In this document: positions 53,292-64,000 of the stretch, one piece after another | How the letters are laid out: every line of letters begins with the position of its first letter | Numbering within the stretch: the stretch's first letter is position 1 | Source: Letharia columbiana | Taxonomy: Eukaryota; Ascomycota; Lecanoromycetes; Lecanorales; Parmeliaceae | Direction: 5' to 3' | Length of the DNA: 64,000 nucleotides | NCBI RefSeq assembly: GCF_014066305.1 | Contig: NW_023501097.1 | Span: forward strand, 1-64,000 | Notes under the pieces: generated by a model | The model's input: only the letters and a program-made list of their open reading frames with translations | The model's database searches: none | What the model was told of the DNA's origin: nothing | Program-made: the position numbers and the translations under genes

Positions 53292-54760
53292 TGTGTGCAG
53301 ACTCGCATTTTCTCGCATAGATTTCGAAGATGTGCCGCCGTACCCAGGCTTGCGGCTCTGATCCTGAGCGGCCCAGGCAAGAAAGCTCAGGCGGAAATGG
53401 GTTCGATTGAAAGAGAATGTATTAAATTAAAAGAAAACAATGTCGACCCCCAGTCATGCCGGTCTAGAAATCGATAAGCTTTTCTTCCCAATAGCTCTGC
53501 TTCTCCTGTGTTTAATTTTCTCTATACCGCCCGCTGAGCGATCAAGTGTTCCATCCTCGGTAGGATATTGGCTCCGACGCATCGAAGATATGCTCTTTTA
53601 TGTAGATCTGTATGTCTGTTGAGGCTGGCATGACAGATGTTGACGACATCCCTAGCACGACATCTGCACGTCTGTGGCACTTAGATTCCTCGTACTTTGG
53701 CCCGAACCATGGGAACACGGCCTTACGGCTGCATGTAACTGGCACTCTAGGGCGGCAGAGCTCTGTGTAGGCGTTTTCCTCATGAGAGCTTCACTACTTC
53801 TTTTTCAGCTTTGCTCGTCGACTCGACTTAGCTAGTCTGGGGGTGCAACAATAAGGAACGTACTTTTCTCCAGACCGGGCCAGAATAACAGAGTATGGGT
53901 CTTGATTGTGCCGGAAATCCCTAGGCTCACTCTATTCTAGGTTAGCATAGCCCTGCTTCGTTGCAGGACTACTATAGACACACAATCTCAAGTCCCCGGA
54001 CCTTAGGCCGAGAGCGTATAGATGACGGACGGAAGTTTTGACGGAAGAAGTCTTTGCAGCTCATGGTTCGCTCTCGAAAAGTTCCCATATAATGTGATAG
54101 AAGGCGAGGTGGTGGTGTAGAGAGAGACAAAAGGGATATGATGACGAAAACACCCGTGAGAAAGCCCGCAAATGTGGAGCCTCAGGAGAAGCTCAAAAGC
54201 AAACAGCGGAATGAAGAAAGGCGTAATTACGGCAAGATCAAATCATGCAGATCGATGGTCAATTTCAGAAGACGAAGAGAAAGGAAGTATATATGAAGCT
54301 CGGCATTGGAGGGGCAACGGCCAAAATGAAGATGAGCGCAGTGGAGAATCGTGGGTTGGATGCCTTGGAATGTTGTAGGTGTGTGCCATGGTGTTTCGTA
54401 CAACTCGTCGAGTAGGTGACGTCCAAACCCGACTGACTATTACAAACTTGAGTAATTGCTGGGGCTTCGCTCCAAAAACTTTGAGCTTTGCATTCTCATC
54501 TGCATTCTCGCCTGCATTCTCGCCTGCATTCTCCTTCAATGGCCGCAGCCCAAAATGCCTCTGCCTCTTTTCTCGTAGGGCTGCTAGCTTCAACGGCCAT
54601 AATGACGATTTTGCATAGCAGCTCCAAATCTCAGCTTGACTTTCAAACAATAGCACCGGTCAACGAGCAGGCCATATCATATCAATATTCCAATTGAGGA
54701 AACTTACTTCACTGCAAGGCCTAGGGTATGACTTTTTGCGCGTAGGCTGGCTGATCCAGA
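53292..54760. other. Intergenic
   Basis: About 1.5 kb upstream of the aldehyde dehydrogenase. A 60-codon frame with one hydrophobic segment starts at ATG 53440, too weak to call. A 12-nt unit (GCATTCTCGCCT-like) is repeated about four times at 54489-54533. Confidence 0.45.
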
Positions 54761-56463
54761 ATGTCTACTGAAGTCATAACGACAATATCACCGTCCACCA
54801 ACAAGCCAGTCTTGACGCGAAACGGCCTGTCGGACTCAGACGTGGCGCTCCTGCCTGCCTTGTCTACCAAGGCCTTCAATGCCTTTCGTCTCACATCACT
54901 CGAAGAACGCCAGGCCATTGTCAAGAGAGCGCTGAAGCTCATCAGCGATAATCAAGATGTGCTTGCGAGGGAGCTCACAGAGCAAATGGGAAGACCGATA
55001 GCTTATGCTGCGAAGGAAATCACTACGGCAGTCGCGAGGGGCGAGTATCTGCTGAAGATCAGTAGTGATGCCTTAAGAGACACTCAAGGCGAGCCGGAGA
55101 AGGGTTTCAAGAGGTATATCAGGAAAGCAGCAATTGGACCGGTCTTGATTCTGTTCGCTTGGAACGTGGGTAGCTACAGCCCAAATCATGACAGTCGAAC
55201 TTTGCTTACGAAGGCTCTCTAGTATCCATACCTCATCTTGGTCAATTCTTTGATACCCGCTCTACTCGCTGGCAATTCGGTCATAATCAAGCCTTCACCA
55301 CAGACCCCTACGATCGCGGAGCAGGTGCAAGAAATATTTGTCGAAGCTGGGCTGCCGGATAATGTGATCCAGTATTTTCATTGCGGCTCTTTGGCACGTT
55401 TAGAGAGCATAGTGCGCTCACCTCAAATGAAGCTAATATGCTTCACGGGATCCGTAGCTGGAGGCCTACAAGTTCAGCGCGCCGCATCAGACCGTGTAGT
55501 TCCTGTTGGGCTTGAGCTCGGAGGCAAGGATCCTGCTTACGTGAGGGAAGATGTCGATGTGAAATGGGCGGCAGAAGAGATTGTGGATGGTGCAGTCTTC
55601 AACTCTGGACAAAGTTGCTGCAGTATTGAGAGAGTCTATGTTGCTGAAAATATTCACGACGCTTTCATATCTGCAGTGCAAGATGTGCTGAAGGGCTATA
55701 AGCTTGGCGATCCTTTCGACCTAAGCACTAATGTTGGACCGGTAGTGTCGAAGAAATCAGCAGAGACCATCAAAGCTCACGTCGAGGACGCAATAGACAG
55801 TATGTTATACTTTGAGGCACTCGTTCCCCATTGATGCTACGTTATAAGTCGTCAGACATGTCTAAACAGTCGTCTGCTCCTAAGACATGTCTTGGGACTC
55901 AGAATTCCTTGCGAAAGAGTAATGCTGACTCCAAAACCATCAAGAGGGAGCAAAGGACTCGACTCCGGAGAACGAAAGCTTCGTGTCGCCACCGGCAGGC
56001 GGCAATTATGTTAGACCAACACTCTTGACAAACGTGACCCACGACATGGTACGGCGGCCTGTTTCCATCTCCATGTATTTGCTAACTTGATCCAGGATGT
56101 AATGAACGACGAGACATTCGGACCGATAATACCGGTAATGAGAGTGGGTAATGACGAGGAAGCCGTCCGATTGATGAACGATAGCGAATTTGGCCTCACG
56201 GCCAGTATTTGGACGAAGGACACTGCGAAAGGCGAAGAACTTGCCGAGCATGTGGAAGCAGGAACAGTGTTCGTCAACAGATGCGATTTTCCCAGCCCAG
56301 TAAGTCGATTCGGCATACAGCAAGTTGTATGTATGCTGACCGAAGCAAGGATCTTGCGTGGACAGGGTGGAAGAGCTCCGGCAAAGGAGTCACGCTGAGC
56401 AAATTTGGTTTCGAGCAATTTGTCAAGTTGAAGAGCTTCCACGTCAAGCAGTATCCGAGCTAG
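54761..56463 (+). CDS. Aldehyde dehydrogenase (NAD(P)-dependent ALDH superfamily)
   Basis: Five exons, 54761-55165, 55223-55799, 55945-56048, 56096-56299, 56350-56463, giving 467 aa, normal ALDH length. Catalytic Cys lies in VFNSGQSCCSIERVYV and the general-base Glu in VPVGLELGGKDPAYV. Cofactor-binding PALLAGNSVIIKPSPQTP and the FTGS loop (LICFTGSVAGGLQVQ) are present, as are NDETFGPIIPVMRV and GWKSSGKGVTLSKFGFEQFV at the end. There is no targeting signal, so it is probably cytosolic. The substrate is not determinable. Adjacent and same strand as UstYa copy 2, so it may belong to the locus, but a primary-metabolism role is equally possible. Confidence 0.9.
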
Positions 56464-56720
56464 TATCATTGTGGTCTCATCGCTTCATTGCTGAGTGATA
56501 CGAGGGGCTGAACCCAAATGGGTTTCTCATCATACAACGTGCTGGGCCGACATATGAACTAGGGCTGTCCTGAGGAGCCCTTCGCTGATTCCACTAATCA
56601 GGGGCGAGAATGTAGACGAGAATGCAAGGGGTTGGAGCCATCTCTAGGGTTTTGGAGTGTTCAGCCCACGACGAGACCCTGGGGCTCAAGCAATAGGTGA
56701 TGGTACCTCTCTCTATTGAC
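56463..56720. repeat. Second, weaker group of hairpins, downstream of the ALDH gene
   Basis: Perfect stems: 56463-468/56496-501, 56511-516/56519-524, 56562-566/56576-580 (with additional inner pairs), 56585-590/56596-601. A later AGCCC/GGGCT pair lies near 56665-56690. Less dense than the array at 30004. The rest of the gap to 56937 shows no gene. Confidence 0.45.
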
Positions 56721-56937
56721 GGTTCCCCATCGAGTCTATCTTCTCGAACTTAGGGAAATCCTCCCCTGGCATTGTCTAAGATGTTGTAGATGTATGTATA
56801 TGCAAATATGTACAAATCGGTATATAGATATCCAACGGTACCTTCAGGTATCTTGATCCAAAAAATCTGAACACATGCAACACAGGCTCGCTCCTCCAGC
56901 GCCCAACAATGCTTTTATCCAAATGCATTCACTCAGC

Positions 56938-59900
56938 TCAGGCCTCATCATCGCTCTCTGCTTCAGCAACGTCGTCATGGAATGTTTTTCCTTCCGTCGT
57001 AGGCTTGATGTAGCCCGCTCTGATGACCCAATCCCCAAAGTGTTCCTCTTGTTTTCTCTCCATTGCGTATCGCTTGAGCATTGGCTTCATAATTTCCAAT
57101 ATCTCTTCTTCTTGTATCGAGCTACGATATAGCTTGTTCAGCCGTTGGCCGTGGTAGCCGCCGCCAAGGTACATGTTATAAGCCCCATAGGCCTTGCCAA
57201 CAAAAGCCACCTCAGCTAGCCATGGCCTTGCACAGCCGTTGGGGCATCCAGTCATGCGCATCACGATACTGTCCTGCTTCAGCCCGTTCTCTTCCAAACA
57301 ATCTTCAAGTTTGGTAATCAGTTGCGGCAAGTAACGTTCCGACTCCGCCATCGCGAGACCGCATGTTGGGAACGCCACACAAGCTGACGAGCTTAATCGC
57401 AAGCCGGAGAATTGCACATTGTCGAGGTTGTATTGCTTCATCATCTCCCTGATACTGTCCAGATCATCGTCGTGCACGCCGGAAAGGCAAAGATGCTGAT
57501 TGCCTGTCAGGCGGAACTCGCCTTTGTGCACTTTGGCAATCTCGCGCAAGCCTGTCTTCATGGGGTAATCCGCCGTATCTTCGATGCGTCCGTTCTCGAT
57601 GAAAAAAGTGAAATGATTCATCCCGAACTCGTCCTTCTGCCAGCCGAATGTATCGATGTTGGACTCGAATTCGAAAGGTCTGGGCTCCTCGAACTGATAT
57701 CCGAGAAGATCTTCGACCTTGGAGCGGAATACGTCAACACCCATGTCGTCGATAGTGTACTTTAGCCTTGCATGCTTCCTATTCGTACGGTCACCGTTGT
57801 CGCGTTGGACGAGCATGATTTTCTCGCAAACGAATTGGATCTTTTCGGCAGAAGCATAGCCCATCATACTGCCTGTACGAGGGTAGGTCTTCTTATTGTT
57901 GTGCGTCACACCCATACCACCACCCGCAAGAACGTTGAAACCTTCCAAACGCCCATTACTGCCTTTGATGGCAATAAGACCGACGTCGTGAGCGAATACA
58001 TCAGTATCATTGTGAGGTGGAATTGCGATGGTGATCTTAAATTTTCGAGGAAGGTAAGTTGGGCCGTAAAGAGGCTCGCGGTCAACAATTGCATCGCCGG
58101 CAACCTTTGTCTGCTTATCGTTATCATCTTTCAGCCAAATCTCATGGTAGGCGGTTGTGGCAGGTAATAAGTGGTCGCTGATCCTAGCTGCTGTTTGATG
58201 GACATCTCGGTGATATGCAGACTGGGTTGGTAGAGAGCTGCACATGACATTGCGGTTCACATCACCGCAGGCGGCTATTGTCGTCATTAGCGCTTTGTTG
58301 ATACCTCGCATAGCTGACTTGAGCTTGCTCTTGATCACGCCATGAAATTGAAATGTTTGCCTGGTGGTCATCTTCATGGTCTCATTACCGTACGAACTGC
58401 TAATGGCGTCCATTTGCAGCCACTGCGATGGAGTAGCAACGCCGCCATTCAATCTACACCGGATCATGAAAGCATAGGCGGGTTCCAGACCCTGTGCTTT
58501 TCGCTCGTCACGAAGATCGCGGTCATCTTGCATATAAGTCCCATGGAACTTTGTAAGCTGTTGGTCTGAAGCCGCGATAGCCCCAGTGCTATGATCCTCG
58601 AGACCTTCGGCAATTGTACCGCGCAGGAAATTTGATTGGATCTTGATATCTTCGTTCGTGATTGGTGGAGGCTCCTCGGGTAGGCCTTCGACCTTGTCGA
58701 CATTGAGTGCCTGCCATAGCTTTGGCTCCCACTCACTGTAACCGGTCTGGTAGCTGTCGGGATCCTGATCATCTCCAAGTCCAATATCAATAAGACGTCT
58801 GCCACCCAGGAAAGATACTCTTGCATCCAAATCCTTGCCTGGCTTGTTGTAATAAATCTTGTCCTCTTTCCTAGGCCAGTAGTGACGATCACCAAGCGCA
58901 AACACGGTATAGTTGATTTGGGATAGGTCCAATTCAGCGTTTTCTTTGACCGCACCCCAGAAAGCGCGCCCATTCTGTGGAAATTCTCCCTGGCCAGCGG
59001 TACTTGTTATCATCACCACGTTTTCTTCTCCGGGTAGATCCTCCAGAGGATAGTCGTCCATGGCCATAACAATGGTCTTGAGACCTCTCGCCTTTCCCCT
59101 GTTACCGAGTCGCTTAGCCAAGCTTTCGGCATTACCATTGTCTGAGGCATAAATGATGGTCACAGGAGCCCCATAAAGACTCTCAAGCATCTTGTCGTAT
59201 GCGTCCTTCGCGCGTCGCTTTTGCAGTGTACGCACTTCAGTGCCATACGACTCAGATAGATTAGCAGCGAATTCTGGATGTCTGTTCATCAACTGTGTCA
59301 AGTGATTGTCCCTTTTCAGAAACTCCTCAAGCTCTTGCTTGATCCGCTCAGAATCAAGCGAAAAGTTCGCTTCGCCCTTCTCCTCATTATTGGGATTCCA
59401 TCGGTACAATGGCCAGTAACCCAGATCGACAGCTTTCTTAGTCTCTTGCAAGACAGTCAATGGCGAGTCATTTTCCTTATTGTAGGGGAGATATGCAACG
59501 ACGACCGAAGGTCCATCAAACTGGTCTGCTTCGATCATAGCTTCTAGCACTTGGGTATACGAACTGTAGACAGCTACAGAGGCAACGTAAGCGTTCCCGA
59601 AATTCATTGCATACAAACCGATATCCTTCTTCCTTCTGGTCGCATCAGCAGCAACTCTCTCCGACCAGGGCTGGGAGTCAATGATCAGCATGTTCACGTT
59701 TGCACCAGATGCAATGACGTGATGCACTCCGGAATTGCCTAGATCGTAGGACCAAGCATCCGATCCAATGAGCCATTGAGACTCCTTGAAGAACAAAGAC
59801 TTCGAGGACAGAAGCTGAGATGCCAGCTTTGAGCCATCCGTACTCAATCGTGCGATCACTTCTTGCGCCAAGGCGTTGGCCTTTTTAGGATCTTCTGCGC

Positions 59901-61665
59901 TTAATGCCCATTTCGAAAGCCAGCTTTGAGGTATATCAGTAACAAAGTCTCGACTTGCTGCAGCTTCTTGGACGTCTCCGATAAACCTCATTCGATGATC
60001 CATGCGGGCGAGAAGAGAGCCAAACCCGAACTCCGGATTCGCTGCAATAGAAGGAGATATGCCAGCATCCGTGGCGTCGAGGCGATTTGCTAAATGAAGC
60101 CGCTCACCAAACAACTGGTCGAGCATTTTCATGTATGCACTTTCGATTTTGGGTTGTTCCAAGCTGTATTCGTTCAGTGAGACCCAAGGCTGCTGATGAT
60201 TACCAACCTCGAGATTTTGGATGGGAGATGTCGATCTGAGGTTCTGAAAAATTCCGCGCAAAGCTTGACGAGCAGTTGCAGGTTCTATGTAGCCTAATCG
60301 ATGGCCCACTATCAACGGTGGACCGGCTGTCAATGGCCCGGTGCGGAGGCTGGTCAAAAGGTCCAGTAATACAGGTCCCCACTTCACTGTCTTTTTTCGT
60401 ATTTGTTCGAGAACAGCTATTCTTTTCACTGATGTAGGAACAGCTTCGAGCAGATCGCTACTGATCCAGGGTCTGTAAAGACGGGCTGTAATGATGCCGC
60501 ACTTGGCGAACTCATCCGACGGCTTGGCTTCTAGAATTTCGTCGATAAATAAGCCAGTGGAACCGAAGACGAAGAGGGCTGACTCCGCGTCATCTGGTCC
60601 CGAGTATTCGAAAGCTCGGTAAGTGCGGCCGGTCGCTGTGCTGATTTGCGACCAGATTCCAGACAAGAAGGTGCTTATATCTTCCGAAGTGACGGGCCGG
60701 GTCGCTGTAGAGTTTATTGATGTCGCAGAAGACATTGTAGGCCGGCTATCTGCGCTGCTTTCGCGGGCGGACGAGCCAATCGACGACCCCGCACGACTTG
60801 TAACCTTGGCCTCTCCTTCGATGATTGCTTCTCTTGCCAACAGCGGTGAGATCGTGGGGCCCTCGGGTGACGCATTTGAGTTTTTGTTCGCAGTGATGGT
60901 CGGCCGCCTGCCTTCATCAACGTAGAGAGACGACCCTGGTGTTGATATTGATCTATATTCCGCTGCGGCATCGGTGTCCAAAACCTTCTTGATCAACTCC
61001 GGATCTTCCACAGGCACAGGGTAGTCATTCTTCGAATTCGCAGGATCAAAGAAATGGATGACACCCTTGCCAGACTTCGCAGCCAAGGCATGCGCTGACA
61101 ATGCTATATCCTGGCCCTCGCGCAGTGTCTCCGACTGCAAAAAGGTAAAGCCACATTGCCGTATTGACGTGATCTCGGAATAGTCTGGGTATCCAAATGA
61201 ATGGAGGGCCACATGTATGACTATGGGATATTGGGCGAGCTTATATAGATGAGGGATCGAGGATAGCAGTATCGATGAAGATGTCGTGACTGAGACGAGC
61301 TTTCCTGACCGGAGGGGCTGGAAAGCGGACAGGAGAGGGTCCACATTATGTCGTATTGCATGCACCTAGACATGTGTGAGCAAGTTGTCTTTAGCCAACC
61401 TCAAGAAGCAGCTTACCTCAGGTTCTTTGGCTATGATACCTGGCATTCGCTTTGAAGCGAGTGAATGCAGTTGTCTCGAAAATTCGGAGTCGGCGCCAAG
61501 AGCAGGCTGTACAGAGAGTACAACATCGCTGGAAGCATATGCTATCCTTGCCACTGTCGTCACATGAATAGATCAGCGTTGGAGCACATTGAGAGCATAA
61601 AGACACGGACAAGGCGGGGCCAGGCAATACGTACCTGCTTCACCAACGGAGGCTGTTGAAGCCAT
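56938..61665 (-). CDS. MET5: Sulfite reductase (NADPH) hemoprotein, beta subunit
   Basis: Three exons, 61665-61635, 61553-61417, 61365-56938, giving 1531 aa, typical for fungal Met5. Reduces sulfite to sulfide in sulfate assimilation, with Met10 as flavoprotein partner. Domains in order: a pyruvate:ferredoxin-oxidoreductase-like N-terminal region, a flavodoxin domain (YGAPVTIIYASDNGNAESLA, MITSTAGQGEFP), then the siroheme/4Fe-4S reductase region. Iron-sulfur/siroheme cysteines are in LSSSACVAFPTCGLAMAESE and MTGCPNGCARPWLAEV. TTRQTFQFHGVIK and the other siroheme blocks are intact. Exon 1 is 31 nt; the acceptor at 61554 restores EAVARIAYASSDVVL. The N-terminus has no obvious targeting signal. 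Confidence 0.96.
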
Positions 61666-63594
61666 GGTGGACAGCAATGGCCTTTGTGAATGAAAGAGAG
61701 ATTGGAAGAAGTCAAAGAGCAAAAATATGCGATGTCAAATCAAAGATTGCAAACATGATCAATTAATAAATGTCACTAATGGGGGCTAGCAAAGTTACTT
61801 CTACTTATGAAATAAGTCACTTTTTTACCCCCCCCCCCTATTACCCTTGATAAGTAAACGGGACCAGTTTTTTTTTTGCTCTGGTGCCTTCTTGCTATTG
61901 CCAGCCTATCCTGGTTGCACAACGCGCCCTGACGGCCCGCTCTTTTTATAGGAGGTCGGCTTTGCGATTCCAGCCGTCTACTTAACGGATCCGATGGCGA
62001 AGTCATGTGACTGCGCTGGTTTGTTTGAATGGCTTTGGGGGTTTTGTGGCCTGGCCTGTGGCTCTGGGAGGCGTTCTCCGGCCGTTTGGCCCTTATATGT
62101 TTCGGTTCTTACTCGGACTTTTAGAGGGTATTTTCATAAGTCGAATGCTGTAATGTTTTTATTATTAGCCACTAATGCAGAATATTTAATCATTGTTTCC
62201 GAGGACTTTTGTCGAACAGCCGACGCCACTTCGTGGGTCCAAGTGGAAAGGGCTGGAGGGGTCAGAGGGGTCAGAGCACGCAATTCACTAGTCTTGGCGA
62301 GCCTTGATGCATTTCTGTTTTACCACCTTTTCATCGTTCTACAGTAGTATCGAAATCAGAAATGATATGAGACATGAGCAGCATGTACGAGTAACGTAGA
62401 CGAGTGTGAACGTCCAAATCTTGGCTTGGTGGAAACACCCATCGGCTGGGTCTCTTAAAGTGCGCGTGAGAGCATGGATCTATGGACTGAAGCCAGCGGT
62501 CCCATATCTGACTGATAGAGACGCAATAAAAACCGAGACTCGAGCAGGTTGCCAAACATAAATGTGAGGAACAGCGGTTGACGGTACAGACAAGAGACTT
62601 TAAACCACCGAACACTGCCTTTACAATAGCAATTTACAATATCACTCGACATCACTTTCCGAATCAACATCCACGTTAACAGTAACAAACAGCACATCTG
62701 GGCAAACTATCCATTTCCTTGATGCCCTTCCCTTGCCTACAATGTCAGTGAAAGTCATCCCAAAATTTGACTACCATGAGATTTCTCCACGTGGAAAGGA
62801 TCTAGATTATTCCGGGCATCGGGATATTATTTCGTCACACATGCAAACTGGTCAATTGGAAAACTTTCCGTCGTCGACCAAACACACACAGTCATTTCAG
62901 TGCAGGGCAATCTTGACATTTGGCTGAGAAGACGAACACGTTACAAAAAGGCTTTCGAAGGATGCATATGTTTAGGGACCTGCATGGGTACCTTAACGGG
63001 TTTGCCCCTGGGGGTGGCATGCTCGGCAGTTGACATTACACAAACCCCGCGTCTGTGGACCCCCAACGAGTACTTTATGATTGTACGGTAGTGCAGTGCT
63101 AGAATACCCCACGATAATGCAGCGCACTTCCTCCCCCCACACCACCAACATCGTCATCCTGATGTTCAGGAACAACAGCAACAGCAACAGCAACAGCACA
63201 CGACCTGTCGCTTGCCCATATCCTTCCATTTTAGATGCTGATCAGAATAAGCAGCTCTTGACCTGACACCTCACTTGGCCAAGTGAGAAGTGTTCCGTCT
63301 TTGTCTCGTTAGATCGTCTATGTGTCAGCCTCTTACATCCCAGTCAAATTTCTCTTCTTTCAATTTACTCCATCAGACTGTCAATTCTTTCAGATAGCTA
63401 CCGCGACTGCTTCCTGGTGTTTTCGTTACCTGCCGATACTTCACAGCCTGAAGACACCCTCTATTGGTATCTGACGAGCAGAGATTCCTGCATTTTCCAA
63501 TGGGGAGGCCTCCTTGATCCTGATCTATATGGGAAGCTCGTAGCAATCAATCAATTAGTCTCGCCTGCTACCGACTCACTAAGACTTCTTGCCA
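61666..63594. other. Divergent promoter region with homopolymers and AACAGC microsatellite
   Basis: 1.9 kb between MET5 and the Zn2Cys6 factor. Contains C11 (61828-61838), T10 (61868-61877) and AACAGC/CAACAG repeats (63171-63199). Long upstream regions and leaders are usual for regulators such as XlnR. Several short ATG-initiated frames occur; none is supported as a gene. Confidence 0.5.
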
Positions 63595-64000
63595 ATGCTT
63601 AGCCAAGTGCATGCTCAGGCCAACATGGCTCCGCCAACGCGAGAGGTTGCGTCCCATGCTCCCGTGCAGCAGTTCGCCATGCAGCACTTTGATGCATTCT
63701 CCGACTCGAAAGAGGTGTCACCCATGAAAAGCCCCATAAACCTAAGGCACCATCCTTACAGCCAGAACAACACCGAAGTCCGGCATCAGCAGAGGAGAAG
63801 CTTAGATCTGGGCGCGGGTGGGGACAGTAAGAGTACGAACACAGCACCGGTAAGACGAAGGATCAGTAGAGCTTGCGATCAGTGTAATCAATTACGAACA
63901 AGATGTGACGGACAAGAACCATGCGCACACTGTTCAGAGTTCGGTCTGAGCTGTGAATACATGCGCGAGAGAAAAAAGCGTGGGAAAACGTCACGAAAGG
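63595..64000 (+). CDS. Zn2Cys6 transcription factor, XlnR/Xyr1-like (5' part only)
   Basis: Start ATG 63595, with a second in-frame ATG at 63625 that may be the true start ([19 protein letters not shown]). The frame is open to the window edge. The binuclear cluster is complete, with CDQC-x6-C-x5-CAHC-x6-C spacing, in [20 protein letters not shown] and [13 protein letters not shown], followed by the basic RERKKRGK linker. This cluster matches XlnR-type activators of xylanolytic and cellulolytic genes very closely. The preceding region has [14 protein letters not shown] and RHHPYSQ. The family assignment is good, but orthology to XlnR itself is not proven because the regulatory domain lies outside the window. 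Confidence 0.85.
   Translation, partial: MLSQVHAQANMAPPTREVASHAPVQQFAMQHFDAFSDSKEVSPMKSPINLRHHPYSQNNTEVRHQQRRSLDLGAGGDSKSTNTAPVRRRISRACDQCNQLRTRCDGQEPCAHCSEFGLSCEYMRERKKRGKTSRK

Noticed and set aside
53440..53622. 60-codon frame with one hydrophobic segment
   Set aside because: Isolated, no signal-peptide layout, no promoter or family support.
54489..54533. Repeated 12-nt unit as a multi-core RiPP precursor
   Set aside because: The encoded repeats lack a signal peptide, basic cleavage sites and aromatic cores on either strand.

Overview
The window is nuclear DNA of a filamentous ascomycete (Pezizomycotina). The evidence is many short introns (about 50-60 nt, with CTAAC/CTGAC-like branch sites), fungal gene families (Git3-type receptor, Egt1, Rpo41, Pex12, UstYa/DUF3328, an XlnR-type Zn2Cys6 factor) and an AT-rich left edge that looks like RIP-decayed repeat DNA. 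The class cannot be fixed from sequence alone. Gene models below were spliced by hand, by reading frame and by similarity to remembered families. No transcript evidence was available.

Left part (1-41.6 kb): mostly housekeeping genes. In order: an AT-rich edge, Esf2, a small unknown protein, Nmd3, an N-terminal-half Atp25, a METTL4-like MT-A70 methyltransferase, a small secreted protein, a Leu5-type mitochondrial carrier, a TMEM19/DUF92 membrane protein, a beta-lactamase-fold serine hydrolase, a Git3-type receptor, a ubiquitin C-terminal hydrolase, Pex12, the ergothioneine synthase Egt1, two unknown disordered proteins, the scavenger decapping enzyme Dcs1, two neighbouring unknown proteins that share a TPR-like helical segment, mitochondrial RNA polymerase Rpo41 and an MDR oxidoreductase.

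Middle part (42-56.5 kb): an accessory block that looks like a secondary-metabolite locus. It holds a membrane-anchored tyrosinase, a seven-helix rhodopsin-domain protein, two UstYa-type (DUF3328) proteins each with two HXXHC motifs, a 53-residue secreted peptide gene with a TATA box, an O-methyltransferase and an aldehyde dehydrogenase. No NRPS, PKS or terpene synthase is present. Tyrosinase plus two UstYa proteins plus a small secreted peptide is the known composition of dikaritin-type (ustiloxin/phomopsin/asperipin) RiPP clusters. The precursor here lacks the usual Kex2-flanked repeats, so it would be an atypical single-core system. This is the main candidate for something undescribed.

Right part (56.9-64 kb): sulfite reductase beta subunit Met5, a 1.9 kb divergent promoter region, and the 5' end of an XlnR-like transcription factor cut by the window edge.

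A second unusual feature is non-coding. Just downstream of the Dcs1 stop codon, about 330 bp (30004-30336) is packed with back-to-back perfect short inverted repeats. From 30040 to 30134 nearly every base lies in one. Weaker hairpin groups follow the stop codons of the aldehyde dehydrogenase and the tyrosinase.
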